From Trema orientale (lineage: Eukaryota; Streptophyta; Magnoliopsida; Rosales; Cannabaceae), in assembly GCA_002914845.1 (NCBI GenBank), contig JXTC01000391.1, positions 185,799 through 249,798 on the forward strand: a DNA stretch of 64,000 nucleotides. Reading direction: 5' to 3'. Shown one piece after another: positions 25,291 to 36,806 of this stretch; the first letter of the stretch is position 1; each line of letters opens with the position of its first letter. Under the pieces are notes generated by a model. That model did not search any database. It was given only the letters and a program-made list of their open reading frames with translations, and was not told the DNA's origin. A program made the translations under genes and the position numbers.

Positions 25291-25775
25291 TCTTTGTACC
25301 AAATATAATTTAATACTTGTTTATATCTTTGAGTCATAATAATAAGGTATTATTGATGATTACAAAGAAGTTTTTATACTGCATATATACTATATGCATA
25401 ATAATATTATGTAACTTGCAAACTTGTTTTGAATTGGTGGCCTCCAAATTAAATAATAACATTTTAAAAAAAAAAAAAAGATGCATGTTGTGGCCACCCG
25501 ATTTGTACATATATTAAATTAAGATATTGTTGATCTCTAAAAGCATTATATTAGCTCATTGAGTCCGCGTTGTAGGAGGTCAACAAATTAAAATGACGTG
25601 TTGAACTTGCACGAATCATACAGTGTAGGCCATCCAAATATATAACTCAAAATCGAGAGCTCCATCTCTCCATTATCATAACTATATATTTTTTCGTATA
25701 TATTATCTCTTCTTCAAAAGCACAAAACTATCTCAAAAAATAAACTAAGAAAGGCAGAAGCTAGCTAGTGCTAGC

Positions 25776-26135
25776 ATGGAGGGACTGCTACCTATGGTAT
25801 ACAAATCAATCAAGAAGAACAAAACGCGGCGGCAATACGAGCATCTGTCGTCCGGTGTGGCTCAGAGTTACAGCATATCAGATTTCTACGTCACTGATCA
25901 TCATGGCGGCATCATGAACTATTCATCATCTTCATCTTCTATATCGGCGACCACGACGAAGAGCACAAGCAGTCACCACCGGCGCCATAACTCGGTGGGT
26001 GAGTACGCCTTCGGATCATTCTCAACGCCCGCAGGGAGAGACATAACAGCAGCAACACCTCCGAAGAGAGCGGCACTCGTGCGGTTTAGAAGTCACCGAA
26101 TGTTCATGTTCTCCTGTGTAGGCGGCGCAGCCTAA
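25776..26135 (+). CDS. Small basic Ser-rich plant protein, copy 2
   Basis: A single-exon gene of 119 residues, paralogous to 16866-17243. The N-terminus is MEGLLPMVYKSIKKNKTRRQ, the middle is a Ser/Thr-rich stretch with SHHRRHNS, and the C-terminus is FRSHRMFMFSCVGGAA. The last 16 residues are identical in the two copies, and the motifs QSY.ISDFYV and RRH.S.G.YAFG are also shared. ATG 25776 lies where the paralogue starts. Both 5' and 3' flanks are similar to copy 1, so the two genes arose by tandem duplication of a unit including the promoter. The function is unknown. Confidence 0.87.
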   Translation: MEGLLPMVYKSIKKNKTRRQYEHLSSGVAQSYSISDFYVTDHHGGIMNYSSSSSSISATTTKSTSSHHRRHNSVGEYAFGSFSTPAGRDITAATPPKRAALVRFRSHRMFMFSCVGGAA

Positions 26136-26940
26136 CACTGTGTACTGCGCCGCGTTGGGATGTCTTGTCTCTGCGCAGCCATTGAATTTCTTCTCTCTTT
26201 GTAATTTAGTCAACTGGGAATCGATCAATCAGAATAGGGACTTTGTAATTATATTGGACTTGAATTGAGCTGGTCAAACAAATAACAAACACTTAAATAT
26301 AGATTGGTTTTTTTATTTTTGATTCCTTTTGTTGGTAATACATCCACTCAAAGTCTCAACATGATCTTCTGCAGACTAATTACCTTTGTTCTTTTTCTTT
26401 TTTTTTTTTTCCTTTTTTTTGGGGTCTAAAAACTGGAAAACAGAAGAAATTTTCTTTGGAAGACAGCGAAGAATTATTTGCATTCAACTAATCCAGCTGT
26501 CTTTGATGTAATCTCAAAAAAGGTCCAATACATTCTTATGTTTGATGTGATATTGAATTGCACTTTTCTAGCTGTAGTTTTAGGGTCATTATTTTGGATC
26601 AGGAATAGCACAAACGAGAATAATGTCACGGGACGTGGTTTGGAGCTATTGAGTACTATATAAACCGTGCCCAAGAAATCTGAGAATCATGTCCTCCTTT
26701 TTTAGTATTTCCGGAGAGGAAATTCGGTTCTTGTAGGAAAACAACCAAGCACTGGAAACAAAAATTTATTGTCCATGGTGGTTAAAATAAAAGGGTACCA
26801 AGAAGGTGTTCTTGTCCTAATTTCCACAACTGAAAAGCTTTGTCACCGAATAACAACATGTGACAAAGCTTTCAACCAACTACGCACAAGCGTCAAGTTA
26901 CACAACCATAAAGAAACCACAACATGGCCAAACAAATTAA
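26136..26940. repeat. Segmental duplication, copy C 3' flank
   Basis: Similar to 17244-18120 in the same order of shared words, ending near AACTGAAAAGCTTTG. No gene is supported inside. Two mutually overlapping short frames at 26474-26674 are chance. Confidence 0.7.
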
Positions 26941-27251
26941 GTTAAATTCCTAATATTAATTAAAAATAAAAATAATGAAGGAAGGGGAAGAAGAAGATAG
27001 TTCTTACCACTTTTTTGCAACTGAAAATTTAGAAAGTTCAAACCTGGGTACATACGAGGATAAAATGAAAAATATCACACAAAATAAATAATATCAATAA
27101 TTAAAATGACCAAAAAGTTCATGTAAAGTAGAAAAGTGGCCAATATACAAACTTGGAAAAGAAAAAGGAAAAACCGCAGCCAACTACTAGCGAAGACAAA
27201 GATTTGGTTAAAAAGAGAGCTGATGAGATATTGCACTATATAGCATGAAAG

Positions 27252-27312
27252 TGTTTGTTGATGGTCATCTAATTAATTAACCATTGTGTAATTACATGAC
27301 CATCAACAAACA
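27252..27312. other. 61-nt near-perfect hairpin
   Basis: TGTTTGTTGATGGTCAT (27252-27268) is exactly inverted at 27296-27312. After a single mismatch the stem continues with TAATTA paired to TAATTA, giving 17 + 6 base pairs around a 13-nt loop. It could be a miRNA-like precursor, a very small MITE, or a chance palindrome kept by recent origin. No match to a known miRNA is claimed. Confidence 0.6.
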
Positions 27313-28698
27313 TATCCATACCTGCAAATTAAGCACCAAGGTCCCAAGCCTCCAATAGCGAAAAGCAGATATAGAAAAAAAAAAAAAAAAAAAAAAACAA
27401 TGAAGCTTACCAACAAATGTAGAGATGGGTCTTTGTTAGATACGTGTCATAATAATACGAGTATATACTTGGGATATTCTTCAATTCCCGAAGCATATAC
27501 CTTCGGAATAAGCCTTTTATCACTTGTTGCTATTGGAGGTGGCAAATGAGAATGAGGATTTTGGGAGTTGACTATTTGACTCCACCTGTTTACTTAATGA
27601 AGGCCCGAAATTCAGAGGGGAAAAAAAGTCATTACTAGCTAGCTTGGAAATTCGAGACATAGGATCATTGCAAGATAAGATGCTACTCTCAAACTGATAG
27701 GATGACCGAGCTAATTTCCCTGAAGGAAAGGGAAAAAAAATACCGTAATGAAGCTTATTAACCCTATATACGTGGCAGCAAATAAGCATAACTATTGGAT
27801 AGAAATATAGTTATTAATTTGAAGTTTGAACCACTTATCAGTGGTAGATAATATTAAATATTCCAACTAATTTACTAAAATTTTGTATCAACACATGGGA
27901 TAAATAAATTGTCAATATTTAATTAATATATTGAAACTTATTACAGATGAATTTAATACAATTTCTCAATTAAATAATGACAACTCACTTATCACGTATT
28001 GGTATTAATTTGATAAACTATTTAAGATATCTAGCATTATCCGATATATTAATATATCCACATTTAATTAACCTTGCAGTTTGTACATCTCAGTCATGTT
28101 TACTAACATGTAAAATGAGAGACATAATGAAAATCAAAGCATTTCTTTTTCCCATTTATTTTTGTATTTACGTACACATACTGAGAACACATAATTGTCG
28201 GTGTGTCCATCTCAAATAATTAGTTAAATTAGGAAGAGATACCTTGATTCGTTATTACCTCGTATTTCTCGAACTCTTTCCCTTGACAATTTTGTTTCCC
28301 ATTAGGGCCGATTAGTGAATCTTTCCTTCTAGTAACAAATCGCAAAATTGAAAAAGTATCTAGGCATGATTTTAGAAATTCTTTTATAAATGATATAACT
28401 CTTATACTGATTAATTAATAATGTTTCAACAACAAATTAATATTTGTAATTAATCTGCGTAGAATCCTTACAATAAAAATTCTAAATTTCACTAGGAAAA
28501 ATCTAGCTTGTTGTACTAAAAAGTAAAATTAAAAAATCACGTTTATTGAACCGCTGCATATTTTGGAATGAAGAAGAGCACACAACAAAATTAAAATTAG
28601 CTTTCTCTTTGTGTTCCTGGAATCCTAATCCTCACAAATCCTAGGCAGGTCTGGACGACGTAGCCCAAGATTCCACGACTCTATGTTGAGGAAAGAAT
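27313..28698. other. Spacer with a decayed MITE
   Basis: No gene is supported. About 27845-28060 resembles the GGATAATGC MITE at 23828-24028 (shared TCAACACATGGGATAA-like and AACTCACTTATCACGTATT-like parts), but it is too decayed to define its ends. A long A run lies at about 27376-27398. Confidence 0.45.
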
Positions 28699-28940
28699 AT
28701 GGGTAGGACTAACTTGGGCTAAAATGACTTTTTCCTGAATTGTTTTGTAAAATAACAATTTTAGGAATATCTAGAATGGTTTGAACTATAAAACTTTTTT
28801 TGAGCATGAAAAAGTCCTAAAAAAGTCATAAATAATGGTTTTTATAATAGTTAAGAAGCTTTTGACTATAAGTTAATTATTTCTTGGCAGTTTAAATTTC
28901 ACAACAAAATCATTTTAGCCCAAATTAGTCCTATACCCAT
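28699..28940. mobile_element. MITE with ATGGGTAGGACTAA termini
   Basis: ATGGGTAGGACTAACTTGGG (28699-28718) and the following TAAAATGAC are inverted at the right end (GTCATTTTAGCCCAAATTAG-like, ending ATACCCAT at 28940). The element is 242 bp, AT-rich and non-coding. A target duplication is not obvious. Confidence 0.7.
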
Positions 28941-29013
28941 GTACATTTCTCCACTATGTTAGATTTTGACCTTGGTCGTCATATTGGGCTTCTTTCAAAA
29001 TTCTAGATACAAA

Positions 29014-29799
29014 GTAGAGGAAATTTGATTTTTTATGGTATTTTTTCAAAAAAATTGAAAAATCCCGGAATTTGAAATTGTTCTGAAAAATCTCAGATTT
29101 AATTATAAAAATACCACTTTTAAAAGTATTTAGAAAAATACTATTATTTTAGTGATTGATGAGATACTTAAGATAACTAGTCGAGTTACTTGATGTAACT
29201 TGAATAGTTACTTCAAGTAACAGGATTGGTTACTCTAAGTAACCTAACTGGTTACATCGAGTACCATTGAAAAATACCAAATTTAAAGAAAAAATAGTAT
29301 TTTTCTAAATATTTTTAAAAGTGTTATTTTTCTAATCATATTTTTAAAAAGTGATATTTTTCTAAATAAATCCAGAATTTTTTCAAAAAACCGGAATTTT
29401 TCAATTTTTGGTATCTTGGGCCTGGAATTTTGTAAATAACCAAAAATTAAAAAATCTCGGATGGGCCAAATGTTTTGAAAATTCTCCAAGCTTTAGAAAA
29501 ATATCACTTTAAAAAATATTTAGAACCATAATACTTTTAATTAATATTTAGAAAAAATACCGGTTTCTCTTCAAAATTGGTACTTTGCAATTTTACTCCA
29601 CGTGATCTATCAAGTTACCTAGGACAACTTAATTGATTATTTCAAGTATATCATCAATTATTTAAAAAATGTTACTTTTCTAGGTAATTGCAAAACTGGT
29701 AGTTTTCTAACTAAAATCTGAGATTTTTCAAACAATTTCAAATTTCGAGGCTTTTCAAATTTTTTGAAAAATTACCACATAAAAAACTGGGTTTTCTAC
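29014..29799. mobile_element. Foldback element
   Basis: The left end GTAGAGGAAATTTGATTTTT and the next ~75 bases are inverted at 29715-29799 (ending TTTTCTAC). Arms share TTTGAAATTGTT and GAAAAATCTCAGATTT. The middle has degenerate units of TTTAGAAAAATAC type and of GGTTACTTCAAGTAAC type. No clear target duplication was found. Short open frames in it are repeat-derived. Confidence 0.65.
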
Positions 29800-29924
29800 A
29801 AAAATACTCTACTTTTGGGGTAAGTTTTAGTGTATATCTCTCTTTAATTTTAAGAATAAATATATTATATTCTCTTAAACCAAAATTACCCTTGACACCC
29901 CCATTTTGACTTGAAACGACTGTC

Positions 29925-30150
29925 TCTCACTCTCTCTCCACGCACGGAACTTCACTCAGTACTCTCTCTCTCCAGCTTCATACCCCCTCTCTCTCTCTCT
30001 CCCCATTCTCTCTCTCTCTCTCTCTCTCTCGCCATTGAAGACCAGTCGCTATCTCTTATCAGAATCGCCACTGTCGACGACCACCATTGAAGAACTCTTA
30101 TCAGAATCGCCATTGAAAAACGACTTCAACACCATATAAATCGGCCATTT
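29925..30150. repeat. CT-rich microsatellite block
   Basis: (TC)n tracts (main ones about 29985-30030) are followed by the short direct repeat CTTATCAGAATCGCCA (about 30055 and 30098). It resembles the CT-rich leader at 32990-33180 and may be an untranslated leader of a decayed transposon gene. No open reading frame follows. Confidence 0.5.
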
Positions 30151-30754
30151 TCAATAGGGTTTTGAAGGTTGGTTTTCATGAATAAATTATTCCTACTTTT
30201 GTGATTAATTTTTCTTTGTTTTACTCCATTTATGTTTTGGGGTAAATTGATCTGAGTTAAATTGTTTTTCGACTTAGGGAAATCTATATTCGATTATCTT
30301 GTAATTTTTTGTTTTGACATGGATTTAGTAAATTGTCTTAATATTGAGTTTTTGATCGCTTTGGTAAATTATCTAGTAAATTATTTTGATATTTAGCTTT
30401 GGCCAGTAAGAGTAGTTGCCGTTAAACGGAAGATGAAGGGTTTTGGTCCTTTTGTGTGTGCCAACGTCTTGATGTGTATTTGACTCTGAAATCACAGGGC
30501 ATTTGCAGCAATTGTGATGAATACTTTCTACTCTTCGCTTTATTTATTTGTTGGTTTTTTTTTTTAGTTCTTGTTCTTTTATTGTGAACTCTGAATTTGA
30601 AACCATTAATGATTGGATGGATCCCCTGTTTGTTTGTCGAGAAACTAATTCCTAGCTAGAGAGAATGGAAAAATTAGAAGAATCAATTTTCAAGAATTTC
30701 ATCCTATGTTTTGTAATTTCTGTTTGAGTATGCGGTTCTAATCTGTATCATATA

Positions 30755-30903
30755 TATAGTATGGGCACGTCTACAATAGGGGTCCCTATGTAAGGCCCTG
30801 TTTATACACCGTTTGATGAGAATCTGTGTATAAACAGATTCCTCACATATTCCCATTAAACGGTGTATAAACAGGGGCCTTACGTAGGGGCGCTCATACT
30901 ATA
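30755..30903. mobile_element. 149-bp hairpin MITE
   Basis: TATAGTATGGGCACG at the left is the inverse of the right end GGCGCTCATACTATA. Inside, CTGTTTATACACCGTTT is the inverse of AAACGGTGTATAAACAG. Almost the whole element folds as one hairpin. A second, internal copy of TGTATAAACAG lies at the tip. Confidence 0.8.
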
Positions 30904-31034
30904 GCCGCCTCTATATAGTATTATTAAGCACGCCCTATAATTAATTTTCTTCTTTAATGTCCACTTGAAATATTAATCTTTATCTAGCATGACCTGTAAA
31001 TGTAGTCTTTTATCATTTAGGATAAATCACTTAA

Positions 31035-31805
31035 AAATACCTTGAGTTTTAACTTTTTCGTAAAAAAAAATCCTGATTTTTGAATGTATGCAAAAGAATA
31101 CATTCATTTTTAAATTTTCGCAAAATAATGTCCTGACTTTTGGAATTCTGCAAATTAATACCCTCACTTTTGAATTCTGTAAATTAATACCCTGACATTT
31201 ACAATTGTTACAAATTAATACCCTCAGCTTTTGCTTTCTTTGTATATTTATACTATGAGCAAATTAAAAAATGCAAACATCTTTCATTAACTTATTAAAA
31301 ATATTTTGATATTAGTATATTATCGGAAATTATTTTATAACTACTTTTTTTAATTAATTGTTAAAAGAACACAATTTTTTTTACCTCCCATATTTTTTTT
31401 TTTTTTTTACAATTAACTACTTTTACCTCTCGTTCTAATTTTTTACTTTTCTTTCTTAAATGAAAAGTAAAATAAGTTAATTAGAAATATTTTTTCAGAA
31501 ATTTTATTATTGTTTAATAAATTTTAATTAAGTTGAAGATAGCTACTACCATCTTTTTATTATTAAAATCAACTAATTAGGCATTAAAGTTATAAATTTA
31601 TATAAATTTCAAATCTTAGGGTATTAATTTGCAAGAAATTTAATTGTCAGGGTATTGATTTGTAGAATCCAAAAGTGAAGGCATTATTTTACAGAAATTC
31701 AAAAGTCAGAGTATTATTTTGAGGAAATTTAAAAGTGAGGGTATTATTTTGTAGATATTCCAAAATCAGAGTTTTTTTTTACAGAAAAGTTAAAACTCAT
31801 AGTAT
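31035..31805. mobile_element. Foldback element with repeat-built arms
   Basis: The left arm (31035-31235) is made of about five ~35-bp units (CTGACTTTTGGAATTCTGCA and AATTAATACCCT types). The right arm (31610-31805) carries the inverse of the same units in reverse order. The outermost shared word is GAGTTTTAACTTTT. The centre is AT-rich. There is no coding sequence and no certain target duplication. Confidence 0.7.
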
Positions 31806-32129
31806 TTTAATATTATTAACGCTTATATTTATATAATTGCAGATCCAATTAATTCCTTTTTTTTTTTTAAATCCAGATCAATATATGGCCAAAATGGTAG
31901 TAAACCTGGGAAAATAGCTAGAATCTCGGAGTAGCGCAGATTAAGAGAATGAGCAACGACGGTGGAGAGATCATCTATGGATGCTTGTGAGGTGTGCGAT
32001 TACAGTGTGAATTGTGATGAATCAAATTGTTCGAATAGGACTAATTGGGTTCCAGTTTTTGGTTATTGTCATTAGTATTGGTGCTGGTGTTCATACTTTG
32101 TAACTGTGAGAATGATAGTTTTCACGAAT

Positions 32130-32770
32130 TTTTATGGTATATTTATCACTTGCTTGAAGAAAAAGAATATTGTGGTAAATCAGTTATATATATTGGAAAA
32201 TTAATTATATATCTTAGTATATTAGTTAGGTTGCCAATCTAGTAAGTATTTTTCTTTTTTACCTATATGTAGCTATTTTTTTTAGCCGTTGGATCATCAT
32301 CTAATAGTGACCAACAACTATAATGAGATGTGTAAAAAGACGTGCATTATTAATATTATTTCTCTCTCCTACTTTTTATTATGTAAAAATGTGCATGATA
32401 AATTTTTGTTAGTCAAAATAATATCTATGTATAAGTAAAAAAAATACCTATTGGATTGGTGCCCAGTTAGTTATATACACCCATAAATCAATTATATACT
32501 ACGGTAAATTAATTATATACCCTGGTAAATTAATTATTTAATATAGTAAATTAATTATATATATGATAAATTAGTTATACACACAAGTAAATGAATTATA
32601 TACTACGGTAAATTATGGTAAATTAATTTTATACTTACTATAGTAAATTCTATACATCAATAAATTAATCATATGCTATGGTAAATAAATTGTATACATC
32701 AGTAAATTAATTATAAATTATAGTAAATGAATTATATATGTTGGTAAATTAATTATATATATAAATATGT
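32130..32770. repeat. AT-rich ~20-bp tandem array, interrupted by a MITE
   Basis: Units like GGTAAATTAATTATATA recur from about 32165 to 32228 and again from 32465 to 32770. The MITE at 32229-32464 splits the array. Confidence 0.7.
32229..32464. mobile_element. MITE, 'GGGCACCAATCC' family, copy 3
   Basis: The left end GGTTGCCAATCTAGTAAGTA is the approximate inverse of the right end ATACCTATTGGATTGGTGCC. AGTTA flanks both sides and is a likely target duplication, though the local array is repetitive. It shares AGCCGTTGGATCATCAT with copy 2 at 15790. Confidence 0.75.
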
Positions 32771-32854
32771 CAAATAAACCTACATACAGGTATACATAAT
32801 GATAAACTCTAATCATTACTAAAAATGTAAAGTGGGCCAAGCCGAACCTATCAA

Positions 32855-34115
32855 GGGGAATTTGGCAATTACCCTTAATTAAACATGATTACTCTTTTTT
32901 TTATAATCTTCTACTCATACCCTTTTTTATTTGTAAACTACCTAAATTACCCTTAAAAGTAAACGTGAATAAATCGACCCTTTCATGGTCTCTCTTCCTT
33001 CTCTCTCTAAAAATTGTCGAACGCTTTCCTCTCTCTATCTAAAAATGGTCGAACGCTCTCCTCTCTCTCTCTCTAAAAATGGCCGAACGCTCTCCTCTCT
33101 CTCTCTCTCTCTAAAAAAGTCTGAAACCTCTCTCACCTCTCTCTAATCGCACACTCTCTCTTCTCTCTCTATAATTGTCATCTTCGTTGAATAAATCGGC
33201 TTGGAGTGGGTTTTGTGGTCGATTCATCGGAAAAAAAACAACCTACCAGAGGCATTTTTGCCGATAAAGCTCGGAATCGGCATGGGAGATTAATGCAAGC
33301 TTTTCATGTAAACCAATTGTTTACAGTTTAGTTTCTTTTTAAGCATAGACGTGAACAAGTTGTTTACTATTACTTGCGAAACCAGCTGATTATATTTTTG
33401 TCTCTTTAATAGAGGTTGAAACTTCTTGTTTACAATTATCGAAAAAAAAAAAATTAATTATAACCAAAGCACTGAAGCAGATCTATAAGTTATAGCAGTT
33501 GTTTACAGTTTAGTTTCCTTTTAAGCATAGACGTGAACAAGTTGTTTACTATTACTTGTGAAACCAGTTGATTCCATTTTTGTCTCTCTAATAAAGGTTG
33601 AAACTTCTTGTTTATAGTTATCGGGAAAAAAAAGAAGTAAATTATAGCCAAAGCACTGAAGCAGATCTGTAAATTAGACCAGTTGTTTACAGTTTAAGTT
33701 CTTTTTAAGCATAGAAGTGAACAAGTTGTTTACTATTAGTTCCGAAACCAGTTGGTTATATTTTTGTCTCTCTTGTAGAGGTTGAAACTTCTTGTTTACA
33801 GTTATCAGGAACAAAAAAGTTAATTATAGCCAAAGCACTGAAGCAGATCTGTAAATTATACAAGTTGTTTACAGTTTAAGTTCTTTTTAAGCATAGACGT
33901 GAACAAGTTGTTTACTATTAGTTCCGAAACCAGTTGGTTACATTTTTGTCTCTCTTATAGAGGTTGAAACGTCTTGTTTACAGTTATCGAGAAAAAAAAA
34001 GTTAACTAAGGGTAAAATTGAAAACGTAGGTGAAAAAACGGGTAACAAATTATTCACATTTTAAAAACGGGTAAGTTGAAAATATCTAGCCCAAAAACGG
34101 GTACTGGGTCTAATT
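32855..34115. mobile_element. Possible non-autonomous transposon with degenerate inverted ends
   Basis: The left part (GCAATTACCCTTAATTAAAC and further TACCC-containing words) resembles the inverse of 33990-34115 (repeats of AACGGGTAA and AAAACGGGTA). In between are a CT-rich leader-like block (32990-33180, three units of AAAAATGGTCGAACGCTCTCC type) and the ~183-bp tandem array. There is no coding sequence. The ends and a target duplication are not resolved. Confidence 0.35.
33310..34005. repeat. ~183-bp tandem repeat, 3.8 copies
   Basis: Units start at about 33317, 33499, 33683 and 33865 (TTGTTTACAGTTTA...), giving periods of 182, 184 and 182 bp. The units are very similar over their whole length; the last is partial. 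Confidence 0.9.
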
Positions 34116-34625
34116 TCCACTATTTGATAAGCTCATACGGGCTTTGTACTAGGTTCCAGCCTTACCTGCCGAAAATGTGGGTTAGCCTGACCCATATTTT
34201 TATTAAGGGGTTTGGTACGGCCTACAGGCCCAGCCCATATTTTATACGGGCCGCAATATGAACCTAATTTTATTATTGTTTTATACTTTAAAATATCAAA
34301 TATGTACTTATGTTGGTTAAAATATGGGCCTAAAACAAATTTATATTTTTTTAAAATTTGAATTTTTAAATAAAAATAAGTAAATAAATAATATTAAAAG
34401 TATATAAATGAAAATATTTAATTAAGAAATATATTTAAAATCAAATATACAATGACAAAATATGGGCCGACAGAAATGTGGGCTGGGCCGGACTTATGGG
34501 CTTACTGCTGAGACCCTGCTAGAGCCCTACTGTATATGACGGGCCGGCCCAAGCCCACATTAATGTGAGTCAGGCCGTCTGATACTGTGTTTTTTCTTCA
34601 GAATGTGGGTCGACCCATATTAACA
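34076..34625. repeat. GGGCC-rich repeat, possibly a decayed hAT-like element
   Basis: Both flanks carry GC-rich words in mixed orientation (CGGGCC, GGGCCGG, GGGCCGGCCCAAGCCCA) around an AT-rich core. The 61-codon frame at 34076 is part of this repeat and is not called as a gene. The classification is tentative. Confidence 0.35.
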
Positions 34626-36064
34626 CCTCTAATCATTACAACTTAAAAAGGGATATAGATGTTGATAAAATAAAAAAGGGATATTTATTAATACATAGCT
34701 AAGGAAATGGGCATGTGGTGTAGTTTTCAAATTTCCTCCATCATATTTGTAGTTGGCCCAAATAAGAGTTGGGGCTTTATGAGAAAAGCTGATTTTTTTT
34801 AAAAAAAAGTAATGAAAAATATCAATTTTTTTAAGTATTTTATTTTAGAGGGATTATTAATTAGTTGTGATTATCTTTTAAAGTATGTAATGAAAAAAAG
34901 ATAAACAAAATATAAATTATTTATATAATTAGGGCTTTCGTCGAATGAAAATTTTAGAATTTTGAAACTGCACATGTGCCTCAACTCACGATGAAAAGGT
35001 GAGTGAAGGAGGTGCAACTGGGCTCAATGCACATGTTCGACCATGGCCAAATTTTTTCTTCCACAGTGAAACGGTCGGCATTGGTGCAACCAAAGTTGAA
35101 AAAAAGATAAAGGATGATGAGTGGTCGAGATCAGGATTGATGGTAGGTTGCTGCAGCTGCTAGTGGGGAAAAGTAGTTTGAGGTTTATATTAGAGAAGAA
35201 CATGTTTTTGGGGTTAGTTATAGCAGAAGATGTTTTGAGATTTATTAGAGAATGGGGTATCTAATAATTTTAGTTGTATGACAATATTTTATTAGAGGTT
35301 TTTAGAGAAATGCGCATTTAAGTAATTTTAGATGTGAGATATAGCAATGAAAGTTAGTTTTGATAATATTTATAGCTGAGTCCCTTTTATTTTATTACCA
35401 TGATGACATTAATAGACCTAATGGATGTAAAAACCTCTTTTGTTGTTTAAGTACAAATATATCAATTAATATTTTGAGTATATCAACTTATTGGTATTTT
35501 ATGAACCACGTATATAAATTATTACTACAAATAAATTAATATATTCAATAAAACAAAAATGGATATTTCTTAAAAACAAAATTCCAAAATAAATGCCCAC
35601 TCAATTTTTTTTTTGCTAAACTATGTAATTAAAATAAGTGTTGTTTTATATTAAGCTACTCTTTTTTCTTTGAAAGCAACTCTTCCTCTCTTTAACAATA
35701 ACACTTCCTATTACATGGAGGTAGCTATCATAGATTTTAATCTATGATTGTTTTGTCCATCTTTCGATGTGAGTTTAGTTCCGAATCTGGAATAATCAAT
35801 ACCGATAAATATCGATCTTTGTGAAAAACCTATTGCCATATATTTCAGAAGACCAACCTTGGGTGATGAAGATATTCTTTAAAAGAATCAAAGTTTATTG
35901 GCTTAAAATATCTAGTTTATAGAGTTAGATGCATTGACAGTTAGTCTTATTGATGGTGTCTCTGTTGTTGAATGTATTTGCTTATAAATGTCATGGCTAA
36001 TCACATGTGTTACAATGTTAGCATAATGATGAAATTTCACATGATTTATCTAGGTTTATTTTAG
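34626..36064. other. Spacer, no gene seen
   Basis: No coding region is supported. Part of it may belong to the CACTA element whose 3' end is at 36806. Confidence 0.5.
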
Positions 36065-36222
36065 GATCAGAATTTGAGCTTCCTATCTATCTAGGGTCCA
36101 CTTCGACATCATTTGGTACGATGTCCCCGCCGCCGCTACTGCCACCTCGTTTTGCCTATCCTCCACCGACTAGTCAAGAAGATAACAGTGAAGAAACTGA
36201 GAATGAGGACTTAGGCTTGTAA
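36065..36222 (+). pseudogene. Possible last exon of a CACTA-encoded protein
   Basis: After a splice-acceptor-like TTTATTTTAG an open frame encodes a Pro-rich segment (MSPPPLLPPRFAYPPPTSQE) followed by an acidic tail and ends in TAA at 36220-36222. Similar Pro-rich/acidic ends occur in CACTA-associated proteins. It lies 580 bp before a CACTA 3' terminus in the same orientation. Upstream exons are not recognisable, so this is likely a remnant. Confidence 0.35.
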
Positions 36223-36459
36223 ACTTTTTTCTACTTTCAGACAATATTATATATTTTTAGTTTTTGACAACACTTTTTAATTTAATGTTATTTAAAATAT
36301 TACTTTCTTTTTTTATTAATTATTAATTTATTTTGTTTACCTTAGTGTATTTTTTATTTGTTTAAAGTAAAATTAATTATTATTATTTAATAATTAAATA
36401 TATAAAAATTATTATTTTTATTAAATAATTAAATACTTAAAATAATTAATTTAAAAAAA

Positions 36460-36806
36460 AAAACAAAATTCTATATAAAGTGGCGGACAATTGTTGCTGC
36501 TTTAGGTTACCAAAATTCTATATAAAGTGGCGACAATAAAAATACAGCGGCGACAATTTCGAAATTATCACCACTATTGGTCTGTCTGATGACCTTTTTG
36601 TCGACTTTTTAGCATGGACAATTGTCGCCTCTATAAATTATTTAATACGGGGACAATGCTTGTCGCCGCTTTAGGTATTTATACCAGTGAACCTTTAGCG
36701 GCAACTCTAAAGCGGGGACATTGTCGCCGCTTCAGATCTAAAGCGGCGACATTATTATTTAATGCGGCGACATTTGTCGCCACTCTATTCCTGTTTTGTT
36801 GTAGTG
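36460..36806 (+). mobile_element. CACTA transposon right terminus and subterminal repeats
   Basis: The sequence ends ATTCCTGTTTTGTTGTAGTG, the inverse of CACTACAACAAAACAGGAAT, a classic CACTA terminus. The preceding 340 bp hold many copies of AAAGCGGCGACA and its inverse TGTCGCCGCTTT. Such subterminal arrays are transposase-binding regions in CACTA elements. The left terminus of this element was not found in the window. Confidence 0.8.

Noticed and set aside
26474-26674. Mutually overlapping short frames on opposite strands
   Set aside because: They lie in the diverging 3' flank of the duplicated gene and have no counterpart in the other copy.
33310-34005. CRISPR-like array
   Set aside because: The repeats are contiguous ~183-bp tandem units without spacers, in a plant genome.
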